Shown: positions 55,263 to 62,858 of the stretch, piece after piece
Layout: the number at the start of each line of letters is the position of its first letter
How positions within the stretch are numbered: position 1 is the first letter of the stretch
DNA from: Arthrobacter sp. StoSoilA2
GTDB lineage: Bacteria; Actinomycetota; Actinomycetes; Actinomycetales; Micrococcaceae
Reading direction: 5' to 3'
DNA: 64,000 nucleotides
Assembly: GCF_019977195.1 (NCBI RefSeq)
Contig: NZ_AP024643.1
Location: 3,534,001-3,598,000, forward strand
Made by a program: the position numbers and the translations under genes
Notes under the pieces: model-generated
The model's input: the letters and a program-made list of their open reading frames with translations, nothing else
The model's database searches: none
Told to the model about the DNA's origin: nothing

Positions 55263-55293
55263 AAAAGACCCCGCAGATGACACCTGCGGGGTC
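55263..55293 (-). terminator. Terminator after tRNA-Met
   Basis: GACCCCGCAG (55267-55276) pairs with CTGCGGGGTC (55284-55293); on the minus strand it is followed by TTTTC. Confidence 0.9.
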
Positions 55294-55301
55294 TTGCTCT
55301 G

Positions 55302-55375
55302 TAGCGGTGGGGAGGCTCGATCTCCCGACCTCACGATTATGAGTCGTGCGCTCTAACCAACTGAGCTACACCGCC
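55302..55375 (-). tRNA. tRNA-Met (CAT)
   Basis: A 74-base cloverleaf on the minus strand. Acceptor GGCGGTG, D-arm GCTCAGTTGGTTAGAGC, anticodon loop CTCATAA with anticodon CAT and T-arm around GATCGAGC. The shape fits elongator Met. No CCA is encoded. Confidence 0.93.
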
Positions 55376-55384
55376 ACGAATGAG

Positions 55385-55425
55385 AAAAACCTGTGTCAAG
55401 CCGGTCAAAACCGCCTTGACACAGG
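55385..55425 (-). terminator. Terminator between tRNA-Thr and tRNA-Met
   Basis: CCTGTGTCAAG (55390-55400) pairs with CTTGACACAGG (55415-55425), followed on the minus strand by TTTTT. The two tRNA genes may therefore be independent. Confidence 0.85.
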
Positions 55426-55436
55426 CCCTCATTCAG

Positions 55437-55508
55437 AGCCCCCCACCGGAATCGATCCGGTGACCTCGTTCTTACCAAGAACGCGCTCTACCACTGAGCT
55501 AGGGGGGC
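55437..55508 (-). tRNA. tRNA-Thr (GGT)
   Basis: A 72-base cloverleaf on the minus strand. Acceptor GCCCCCC/GGGGGGC, anticodon loop TTGGTAA with anticodon GGT, T-arm ACCGGATCGATTCCGGT. No CCA is encoded. Confidence 0.95.
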
Positions 55509-55567
55509 AACGAGTAAATACTCTACCGGACGTTTTCAGAAGCTACAAATCGGCGAAAATCCGGGGA

Positions 55568-55604
55568 AAAACGGCGCCGACACAATTTGCGCAGACGCCG
55601 TTTT
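55568..55604 (-). terminator. Terminator after the LysM gene
   Basis: AAAACGGCG (55568-55576) pairs with CGCCGTTTT (55596-55604), followed by TTTTT-rich sequence on the minus strand. Confidence 0.8.
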
Positions 55605-55626
55605 CCTGATCCAGATAACGCCCAAA

Positions 55627-56217
55627 TCAGGGTAGCCGGAGCACCTGTCCGGGGTAGATGAGATCCGGGTTGGGCACTGTGTCAGCATTCGTTGCGATCA
55701 GGGCTCCGAGGTCCACCCCGAACTGCGCAGCGATGCCGCTCATCGTGTCGCCGGGCTCAACCACAACCTCCGTGACGCGCGGGGCGACTGGACCACGTTG
55801 TCCTGCCTCGGCAGCGGCCTCAGAGGCTGCCTGGCGGGTCACTGGCTGGATCTCCGGGGCTTCCGGATCCAAGCCGGCCTGTTCGGCGATCCCAGCGCCT
55901 GCAGCGTTGGCTGCCGCCTGCTGTTCGGCGGCCTGGGCTGCGGCAGCTTCCGCGGCCGCCTTGCTCGAAGCAGAAGCATCGACGGCGGCAGCATCCTCTG
56001 CCGCCTGGTCCACAGCGGAGGGGGCGGCAGCGGAGGGGGCGGCAGCGGGTTGGTCGGCAGGATCAACTGAGGTGTCCGAGCCGGTGGCCACACCCTGGTT
56101 CCTGTGACCCTTTTCACCGGCATCCACCACGCTGGCATCCGGGACACTGGCATCCGGGCTTAGGTGATGTTTCTCACCACGGCCCAGGTTCTTCTTCAAG
56201 TTGTCGAGCAATCCCAT
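55627..56217 (-). CDS. LysM-domain protein
   Basis: A 196-residue protein. The N-terminus (MGLLDNLKKNLGRGEKHH) has no obvious signal peptide; a long Ala/Glu/Asp-rich region follows. A single C-terminal LysM domain (about 147-196) has VVEPGDTMSGIAAQFGVD and IYPGQVLRLP, which bind peptidoglycan or chitin-like polymers. Without a signal peptide it may be exported another way or act inside the cell; small cytoplasmic LysM proteins are known. Confidence 0.88.
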   Translation of the reverse strand: MGLLDNLKKNLGRGEKHHLSPDASVPDASVVDAGEKGHRNQGVATGSDTSVDPADQPAAAPSAAAPSAVDQAAEDAAAVDASASSKAAAEAAAAQAAEQQAAANAAGAGIAEQAGLDPEAPEIQPVTRQAASEAAAEAGQRGPVAPRVTEVVVEPGDTMSGIAAQFGVDLGALIATNADTVPNPDLIYPGQVLRLP

Positions 56218-56414
56218 CGGAACCCTCCTACATTCAGCTTGCGACCCTCAGGCTCTTCGCAGCTACGCCACTCGTAGCACCTCGATCGTACGGCGGCACT
56301 CCGGCCGTTCCAAGGCTTCCAGGACCTCCGCAGAAATCCCGGTCTTGTTCGAAATACCCGTCGTTCAAGGCCCCGTATATCGAACAAGGCCCGGAATTGA
56401 CGGGTTAAACGCCA

Positions 56415-56444
56415 CAGGGGGCCGGCCCGAAAGCCGACCCCCTG
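56415..56444 (-). terminator. Terminator after the helicase gene
   Basis: CAGGGGG (56415-56421) pairs with CCCCCTG (56438-56444), with inner CGGC/GCCG pairing, just past the helicase stop. Confidence 0.7.
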
Positions 56445-56462
56445 ACGGGAACTACTTAGTGT

Positions 56463-58634
56463 TTACCACTTGCCCTTGCGGTTGAAGTCGCGGTGTCCGC
56501 CTTCGCCACCGCTGCGGGGCTTGCGGGCGCCGTCGCCGTGTCCGCCGAAGCGGGAGCCGCTGGCCTGGCCGCGGTCACGATCGCCGAAGCTGCCTGCAGT
56601 GCGCTCGGAGCGGTCGCTGTACGTGCGGCCGCCGCGGTCGGCAGAGGAACGCTCGCCACCTTCGGACTTGCGGAAGTCCTTCTTGAACCCACCGCTGCCC
56701 TTGAAGTTGCCGCCACCACGGTTTTCGCGGTCGCCGTAGCCACCACGGCCACCGGCGCCACCACCGGCGTAGCTGCCACGGTCGCTGTTGGGCCTGCGTC
56801 CGTTGTCCAGCTCAAGGTGGATCAGTTCGCCACCAATGCGGGTGCGGGACAGTGCGCGCAACTGCTCGGGGCTGAGGTCTGCCGGGAGCTCCACCAGGGA
56901 GTGGTCCGAGCGGATGTCGATGCCACCGATTTGTGCGGAGGAGATGCCACCTTCGTTGGCAATGGCGCCCACGATGGACCCCGGCATGACGCGCTGACGG
57001 CGTCCGACGGCGATCCGGTAGGTGGCGTTGCCCTCGGTGAGTGCACGGGTCGGGCCACGGGAGCCGAAGCCGTCCTTGGAGCGCTCGCGCTTCTGGTACT
57101 CAGGAGCTGCAGGCAGTTCCTTGACCAGCAGCGGCTGTCCGCCCTGTGCCATGACGGCCAGTGCAGCGGCGATCTCCGAGGCCGGTACGTTGTGCTCTTC
57201 CTCGTAGGAGGAGATGAGGTCGCGGAATGCTGCAACATCCTCGGACTCGAGGGTCTCGGTGATGCGTTCAGCAAACTTGCCCAGGCGCAGCGTGTTCACG
57301 GTCTCGGCCGTGGGCAGGTGCATCTGCTCCACCGGCTGGCGCGTAGCCTTCTCAATGGAACGCAGCAGGTACTTCTCCCGCGGCGTCATGAACAGGATGG
57401 CGTCACCGGAACGGCCTGCACGGCCGGTACGGCCGATGCGGTGGACGTAGGACTCGGTGTCGTGGGGGATGTCGTAGTTGATGACGTGGCTGATGCGCTC
57501 AACGTCAAGGCCACGGGCTGCGACGTCGGTAGCAACCAGGATGTCGATGCGGCCTTCCTTCAGCGCGTCAACAGTGCGTTCGCGCTGCTGCTGCGGGATG
57601 TCGCCGTTGATGGCGGCAGCCTGGAAACCACGGGCCTTCAGCTTGTCGGCGAGGTCCTCGGTTGCCATTTTGGTGCGCACGAAGGCGATGACGCCGTCGA
57701 AGTCTTCAACCTCGAGGATGCGGGTCAGGGCATCCAGCTTGTGCGGGCCCATGACCTGGAGGTAACGCTGCTTGGTGTTGGCACCGGTGGTGGTCTTGGA
57801 CTTCACCGAGATTTCAGCAGGGTTGTTCAGGTACTGCTTGGACATGCGGCGGATCTGGCCCGGCATGGTGGCAGAGAACAGTGCAACCTGGCGGGTTTCC
57901 GGAGTCTGCTGGAAGATCTGCTCTACGTCGTCGGCGAAGCCCATGCGCAGCATCTCGTCAGCTTCATCCAGCACCAGGTACTGGAGTTCGGAGAGGTCCA
58001 GGGAGCCCTTGGCAATGTGGTCGATCACACGGCCGGGGGTACCGACAACAACCTGTGCACCGCGGCGAAGGCCGGCCAGCTGGGGACCGTAAGCGGAACC
58101 ACCGTAAACCGGAAGCACGGTGAAGTCGTCAATGTGCTTGGCGTAGGAAGTGAACGCTTCGGCAACCTGGAGGGCGAGTTCACGCGTCGGCGCCAGGACC
58201 AATGCCTGGGTCTTGCGGGACGGGCCGTTGAGGTCGTGCAGCTCCGCCAGGCGGGACAGGGCAGGGACAGCGAAGGCTGCGGTCTTGCCGGTACCGGTCT
58301 GGGCCAGGCCGACGACGTCGCGGCCTTCGAGGAGCAGCGGGATGGTGGCTGCCTGGATGGGGGACGGCTTTTCATACCCGACATCCTGCAGTGCGGCCAG
58401 AACGCGGCCATCGATGCCAAGATCGACGAAGCGGACGCCTTCTTCTTCCTCGTCTTCTACCTTGGGGGCAGAAGCTTCGGTGAAGGTGGGGGCTGCAGAC
58501 TCGGGTGCAGCGTTCTCGACGGGGGCAGCGGCGGCGGCCGGTGCTTCTACTGCGGTGCCTTCAGCGGCGGTCTCTGCTACGTCAGCAGACTCAGCGTTGG
58601 GGGCGTCGAAGTTTTCGTTGAGATTTTCGGTCAT
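56463..58634 (-). CDS. DEAD-box RNA helicase (DeaD/CsdA-like)
   Basis: A 723-residue ATP-dependent RNA helicase. After an acidic N-terminus the core holds AQTGTGKTAAFAVP, PTRELALQV, VLDEADEMLRMG, FSATMPGQIRR, DVAARGLDV and HRIGRTGRAG. A DbpA/CsdA-type RNA-binding domain follows (YRIAVGRRQRVMPGSIVGAI), then a Gly/Arg-rich tail (GGGAGGRGGYGDREN, GGHGDGARKPRSGG). Such proteins unwind RNA in cold adaptation, ribosome assembly and decay. I start at ATG 58634 (MTENLNENFD). Confidence 0.94.
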   Translation of the reverse strand: MTENLNENFDAPNAESADVAETAAEGTAVEAPAAAAAPVENAAPESAAPTFTEASAPKVEDEEEEGVRFVDLGIDGRVLAALQDVGYEKPSPIQAATIPLLLEGRDVVGLAQTGTGKTAAFAVPALSRLAELHDLNGPSRKTQALVLAPTRELALQVAEAFTSYAKHIDDFTVLPVYGGSAYGPQLAGLRRGAQVVVGTPGRVIDHIAKGSLDLSELQYLVLDEADEMLRMGFADDVEQIFQQTPETRQVALFSATMPGQIRRMSKQYLNNPAEISVKSKTTTGANTKQRYLQVMGPHKLDALTRILEVEDFDGVIAFVRTKMATEDLADKLKARGFQAAAINGDIPQQQRERTVDALKEGRIDILVATDVAARGLDVERISHVINYDIPHDTESYVHRIGRTGRAGRSGDAILFMTPREKYLLRSIEKATRQPVEQMHLPTAETVNTLRLGKFAERITETLESEDVAAFRDLISSYEEEHNVPASEIAAALAVMAQGGQPLLVKELPAAPEYQKRERSKDGFGSRGPTRALTEGNATYRIAVGRRQRVMPGSIVGAIANEGGISSAQIGGIDIRSDHSLVELPADLSPEQLRALSRTRIGGELIHLELDNGRRPNSDRGSYAGGGAGGRGGYGDRENRGGGNFKGSGGFKKDFRKSEGGERSSADRGGRTYSDRSERTAGSFGDRDRGQASGSRFGGHGDGARKPRSGGEGGHRDFNRKGKW

Positions 58635-59073
58635 AGGGGGAAATTCCTCATCCATAGGGCAGTCGGCGCGGCCCGGTTGGGCTTGGCCGCATTACTCGTC
58701 GCGAAGAGCCAGGCAAAGGTGCCCTGCTTTCGCAAGAAGTCCGGCGCTATCGCAATCCCATGGCAGGACTTCCCGCTGCATCTCTTGGCTGCTATCCCAG
58801 CAGTCTGTACAGCGTTTTCTTTAGCCGGCTCTCCCTATGAAAATGCCCGCACACATTTGCGGGCCCCAACACTTACCAGTCCTGCCTCAAGAATTGGGCA
58901 GGATAAAGGGATTTCCGGAGTGGGGGATATTTCAAGTGTAGGGCACAGAGTGCCATCACCGCGAGTTGAGTGCTGATGGAGACAAGGTGAGCTTGAGCAC
59001 ACCCGGACTCTCGGCTACTCCAGGCAGCCTCCATACAGCACCCCAACAAGCCGCGCAGCCCGTTCAAGAAGGC
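58635..59073. other. Intergenic region upstream of the helicase gene
   Basis: This 439-base gap holds the helicase promoter and leader and the MOSC gene's terminator (58839-58864). I could not pick a good -35/-10 pair. A short open frame near 58873-59067 looks accidental. Confidence 0.5.
58839..58864 (-). terminator. Terminator downstream of the MOSC gene
   Basis: GCCCGCA (58845-58851) pairs with TGCGGGC (58858-58864), followed on the minus strand by ATTTTC. Confidence 0.65.
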
Positions 59074-59730
59074 TTAGAACCCGTTTCGCCGAAGGACTTT
59101 CTCGAACTTCCCGTGGTATTCGTCCTGAAGCCGGATCTCCCCGTCTGCCTCGGCATCGAGCAGGGTTTGCACCATGTCCGGTGTGGGCTCGCTGAACCAC
59201 TGGCCAACAGTAATGCCGTGCTTCGGTACGAATAGCTGGTGAATGTGGTCTCCCGCGGACACCGTCCCCGTCTTGATCACACGCAGGTAGGTTCCAACCC
59301 GCCCGGCCTGCGTGAAGCGCTTCACCCATTGCGGCTCGTCCAGCAAGCGCTGGAAGGTGGCGCACGGGACGCGCGGTGACGTTACCTCCACCTCCACATC
59401 CAGCCCGATCTTCCAACGTTCACCAATGACGGCTCCCGTGGTCGCGATTCCCTCCACGCGCAGGTTCTCCCCGAAGACGCCGGCTGGAAGCTCACGATCC
59501 AGTGCGGCCGACCAGTAATCGGCATCCGCCTGGGAATAGGCATACAGAGCCTGGTCTTCACCGCCGTGATCGAACCTGTTGGCCTGGACGTCGCCGTGTA
59601 CGCCGAGCTTGTGGATCTTCACGGGGCCTTCCACAGGACGCTTATCTATCGCCGTGACGCCAACGCTTCCTTCCGGGTCCGGCAACAACTGGTGGACACG
59701 GCAGACAGCGAGGAGGGATGCGGTGTTCAT
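59074..59730 (-). CDS. MOSC-domain protein
   Basis: A 218-residue protein of the MOSC family, which handles molybdenum-cofactor-linked sulfur and in some members acts on thiols or azides. The sulfur-carrying cysteine is in TSPRVPCATFQRL. The conserved VHGDVQANRFDHGGEDQALY and FGENLRVEG are YiiM-like. The ATG at 59730 has a TAAACT -10 element seven bases upstream. It is monocistronic. Confidence 0.9.
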   Translation of the reverse strand: MNTASLLAVCRVHQLLPDPEGSVGVTAIDKRPVEGPVKIHKLGVHGDVQANRFDHGGEDQALYAYSQADADYWSAALDRELPAGVFGENLRVEGIATTGAVIGERWKIGLDVEVEVTSPRVPCATFQRLLDEPQWVKRFTQAGRVGTYLRVIKTGTVSAGDHIHQLFVPKHGITVGQWFSEPTPDMVQTLLDAEADGEIRLQDEYHGKFEKVLRRNGF

Positions 59731-59737
59731 GGACAAC

Positions 59738-59743
59738 AGTTTA
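59738..59743 (-). promoter_or_regulatory. -10 element of the MOSC gene (leaderless)
   Basis: TAAACT on the minus strand, seven bases before the ATG at 59730. Confidence 0.5.
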
Positions 59744-59760
59744 CGGACGGGGAACCGGAT

Positions 59761-60435
59761 TTAAGGATCAAACCGGTAACCCATTCCCGCTTCAGTGTGC
59801 AGGTGCCGCGGCGCGGCCGGGTCCCGCTCCAGCTTTCGCCGCAACTGGGCAATATACACCCGCAGATATTGCGTCTCCTTGGCATAGGCCTGACCCCAGA
59901 CCTGGGTCAGGATCTGCTGCTGGCTCACCAGCTTCCCCTTGTTCCGCACCAACAACTCCAGGATGTTCCACTCGGTGGGCGTCAGCCTCACCTCTGACCC
60001 GTCCTTCACGATCTTCTTGCCCGCCAGGTCCACCATGAAGTCCGACGTCGCCAAGGTAGGTTCCTCCCGATCGGTAAGGACCCGGCGCGAGGCAACCCGA
60101 AGCCGCGCAAGCAGCTCATCCAGTCCGAAGGGCTTGGTCACGTAGTCGTCCGCACCGGCGTCGAGCGCTTCAACTTTGTCCTCCGAGGCATGCCGGGCGG
60201 ACAGCACGATGATGGGCATGCTGCTCCACCCACGGATGCGGCGGATGATCTCCACCCCGTCCATGTCCGGCAATCCAAGATCCAGCACAACAATGTTCAC
60301 GCTTTGTCTCGCCACGGCGTTCAAGGCATCGGCGCCGTTTCCAACGGTCATTGCCTGGTACCCGTGGGCCTGCAGGGTGACCTGCATGGCCCGTGCGATC
60401 TGGGCTTCGTCCTCAACGATCAGCACACGGGTCAT
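59761..60435 (-). CDS. kdpE: KdpE-like response regulator
   Basis: A 224-residue OmpR-type regulator. The receiver domain has EDE at residues 8-10, phospho-acceptor Asp52 in VVLDLGLPDMDG and DAGADDYVTKPFG. The C-terminal winged helix (LTPTEWNILELLVRNKGKLV, YLRVYIAQLRRKLE) closely follows KdpE. The ATG at 60435 overlaps the kinase stop by four bases (ATGA). No kdpFABC pump genes are visible in the window. Confidence 0.9.
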   Translation of the reverse strand: MTRVLIVEDEAQIARAMQVTLQAHGYQAMTVGNGADALNAVARQSVNIVVLDLGLPDMDGVEIIRRIRGWSSMPIIVLSARHASEDKVEALDAGADDYVTKPFGLDELLARLRVASRRVLTDREEPTLATSDFMVDLAGKKIVKDGSEVRLTPTEWNILELLVRNKGKLVSQQQILTQVWGQAYAKETQYLRVYIAQLRRKLERDPAAPRHLHTEAGMGYRFDP

Positions 60436-61955
60436 GCCCTGCCTCCCCCATGACCGGTCCACAGCGGCAACGTAACCACCATGGTCAAGCCGCCACCTGG
60501 CGTCGGCTCCGCCATGAGCGTGCCGCCCATGGCTTCCGTGAAGCCTTTGGCCACCGCAAGTCCCAACCCGATTCCGCCGCCCGCGCCGCCTACCGGGGCG
60601 GGCGAATCGCCAAGCCGCTGGAAGGGCTGGAACATCTCAAGCACCTCGTTGTGTCCCACCCCGCTGCCATGGTCCACGATCCTCAGTTCGCTGGCAGGCT
60701 TGTCCCCCACCGTTATCCCGGCACCCGCACGCGCAGTCAGGACAACGTCCGAACCAGGTGCGTACTTCACCGCGTTTTCAACGATGTTCGCCACGACGCT
60801 CTCCAACATGCCGGCGTCGGCTGTTACGGGCGGCAGGTTGGGTTGCAACTCGCTGCGTATCCGATCCTTCGGGATCCCTCGAAGTGCCTCGGGCAATATT
60901 TCGGTCCAGGTGGTGCCCGCGAGCAAAGGGTTCACGGCATCGGCGGTAATCCGGGACATATCCAGCAGGTTGTCCACCAAATGGTCAAGGCGGTCCGCAT
61001 AATTCTCGATCGTCTCCAACAACTCCTTCTCCACGTCCGGAGGGAACTGGACCTCTTCCTGCCGCAAGCTGCTCACAGCCAGTTTGATTCCGGCCAACGG
61101 CGTCCTCAAATCATGGGAAACGGCGCGAAGGATAGACGTCCGCATCTTGTTTCCCTCGGCCAGGCGAAGGTTGTCCCGCCTGCTCTTGACCAGCTGCTGC
61201 CGCTCACGCACAGCCACCACAAACGCTCCGAAGGCCGCCAGCAGACGCTGGTGTTGGGAGGACAGCGCACCACCGCGCAACAACAGCGTGTAGTGGGGAT
61301 CGACGACGGCGGCATGGTCCGCGGCAGCATGGGTCACCGGCGGATTGGGGCCGGCGCTCGCAAGAATCCGCCACTGCGGCGGTGCTCCCGGCACTGCGAC
61401 GCTGTCCGGTCCCGGCGATCCCAAGAGCGTCACAGCCTCCATGCCGAGATTTCCGCGGACTTTCTCAAGGAAGGATTCAAGGCTGCCGTCGGAACTGAGG
61501 ATGCGCAGGGCCAACTCGCTCAGGGCAGTCGCCTCGGCCTCGGACCTCGCAGCCTCCTGGGCCCTGCGGCTTGCCAGTCCCACCGCGAGCGCCACGCCGC
61601 AAGCCACGGCCAGGAAAACCACCAGGGTAAACAGGGTGGTTGGATCAGCGATGGACAGGGAGCCCACGGGTTCGGCGGAAAAATAGTTCAGCAGGAAACT
61701 ACCCAGGACCGCCGCGACCACGGCGGGCCACAGGCCTCCGATTGCGGCAACGGCCACGGCCGCCGCCAGCTGAAGGAGCATGATCATGGCGAAGTTTCGG
61801 AAGCCCAAAACGGTGACCATGACTTCGACGCCCGGCGGCAACAGCAGGGCAAGGACAAGGCCCGTCACAACGCGTCCACGGCCGATGCCCCGAACAGCGG
61901 GAAGGCGCAGCAGAACGGCGTCGGAGTCGCTGCTTTGTGCTTCAGGAGCTGGCAT
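60432..61955 (-). CDS. kdpD: KdpD-like sensor kinase lacking the N-terminal domains
   Basis: A 507-residue kinase. Four hydrophobic helices at about residues 30-120 (DUF4118-like), a GAF-like region and the kinase core follow: the phospho-acceptor His in AVSHDLRTPLAGIK, NIVENAVKYAPG and GGGIGLGLAVAKGF. E. coli KdpD is about 890 residues; the Usp/KdpD sensor part is absent here. ATG 61955 is chosen for its ribosome site (GGAAGGATG); longer frames run through a divergent promoter. Confidence 0.87.
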   Translation of the reverse strand: MPAPEAQSSDSDAVLLRLPAVRGIGRGRVVTGLVLALLLPPGVEVMVTVLGFRNFAMIMLLQLAAAVAVAAIGGLWPAVVAAVLGSFLLNYFSAEPVGSLSIADPTTLFTLVVFLAVACGVALAVGLASRRAQEAARSEAEATALSELALRILSSDGSLESFLEKVRGNLGMEAVTLLGSPGPDSVAVPGAPPQWRILASAGPNPPVTHAAADHAAVVDPHYTLLLRGGALSSQHQRLLAAFGAFVVAVRERQQLVKSRRDNLRLAEGNKMRTSILRAVSHDLRTPLAGIKLAVSSLRQEEVQFPPDVEKELLETIENYADRLDHLVDNLLDMSRITADAVNPLLAGTTWTEILPEALRGIPKDRIRSELQPNLPPVTADAGMLESVVANIVENAVKYAPGSDVVLTARAGAGITVGDKPASELRIVDHGSGVGHNEVLEMFQPFQRLGDSPAPVGGAGGGIGLGLAVAKGFTEAMGGTLMAEPTPGGGLTMVVTLPLWTGHGGGRA

Positions 61956-62106
61956 GGCTACATCCTTCCACGGTTGGCAAGATGGGCAGTTCTGCCCACC
62001 TTCGGTTGACAGCAGTGCCCGCGCCCCGCTCAAGGACTAGGCTTGCTTTCAGCATCTGGTCCGGCATGGCACCGGACAATCCAACGGTCTATCCAGGGGG
62101 ATATAC

Positions 62107-62856
62107 ATGGACCCGAACGAAGGCGCCGCAGGCAGCGGCGCTTCAGGAAACGGCGCGTCGGGCAGCGGCGCGTCAGGCAGCGGTGCTGCAGGTGGTGGCC
62201 AAGGTCCGGACGCGGGCAAGAATCCGCCCAAGCCACCGCCGTGGCTGGTGCCCAAACCCGAGCTCCATCCGGAGCTGATCCCTCCTGCCGATGACGACAC
62301 GGACAAAGCTCCTGGCGCATCCCAGCCCGGCACATCCCAGCCAGGCTCTTCCCAGCCCGGCGCATCCCAGCCCGGCCCTTCCAAGCCCGCGCCCGGCCAT
62401 CCGCTCCCCATCCTTGACCCGTTCGCCAAGGAACGTGAACGCGAAGCAGCCCAAGCCGAGGCCCGGAAGAAGCGCTCCCGGCGCCGCACCGTCGTCGTGG
62501 GTCTGGGCGTGACGGCCCTTCTGGCCGGAACCATCACGGCCGTGGTCGCCAGCAGCGAACAAGAGGCCGACTACGCGCAGGTCTGTTTCAACGATGAAAC
62601 CGGCGAGCGCGTGGACGATTCCCAGTGCAACAACAGCAGCTCCGATGGCCGCGGTTCCGCCATCTACGCCTGGTACTTCTACTCGCGGGGAGCCAGCGTG
62701 CCCGCTGTGGGACAGAACCGCAACTCCTACCCCAGCTACACGAAGACAGTTCCACAAGGCGCCAAGACTTCAACGGGCTACAGCACCAAGGGCGGCACAG
62801 TCAGCCGTGGCGGCTTTGGCAGCAGCTCCAAAAGCGGCGGAAGCTCGGGAGGCTAG
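62107..62856 (+). CDS. YgiB-like (DUF1190-like) membrane-anchored protein
   Basis: A 249-residue protein. Ser/Gly/Ala- and Pro/Gly-rich repeats (GASQP-type) lead to one transmembrane helix (about residues 127-147), followed by an outer domain with two cysteines (YAQVCFNDETGERVDDSQCN). A Ser/Gly-rich tail has TVSRGGFGSSSKSGG. The conserved TVxRGGFG ending and the neighbouring gene recall E. coli YgiB-YgiC. No function is established for the family. Confidence 0.75.
   Translation: MDPNEGAAGSGASGNGASGSGASGSGAAGGGQGPDAGKNPPKPPPWLVPKPELHPELIPPADDDTDKAPGASQPGTSQPGSSQPGASQPGPSKPAPGHPLPILDPFAKEREREAAQAEARKKRSRRRTVVVGLGVTALLAGTITAVVASSEQEADYAQVCFNDETGERVDDSQCNNSSSDGRGSAIYAWYFYSRGASVPAVGQNRNSYPSYTKTVPQGAKTSTGYSTKGGTVSRGGFGSSSKSGGSSGG
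62314..62388 (+). repeat. 15-bp repeat encoding pentapeptides
   Basis: Five units of GGCGCATCCCAGCCC and variants start at 62314, 62329, 62344, 62359 and 62374, encoding GASQP-type pentapeptides in the YgiB-like protein. Confidence 0.9.
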
Positions 62857-62858
62857 GC

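Noticed and set aside
56493..58976. Plus-strand open frame of 827 codons
   Set aside because: Antisense shadow of the DEAD-box helicase, rich in repeated Gly/Val/Ala codons and without recognisable motifs.
58873..59067. 64-codon minus-strand frame upstream of the helicase
   Set aside because: No ribosome site, no promoter at the usual spacing and no family resemblance; it overlaps the MOSC 3' region.
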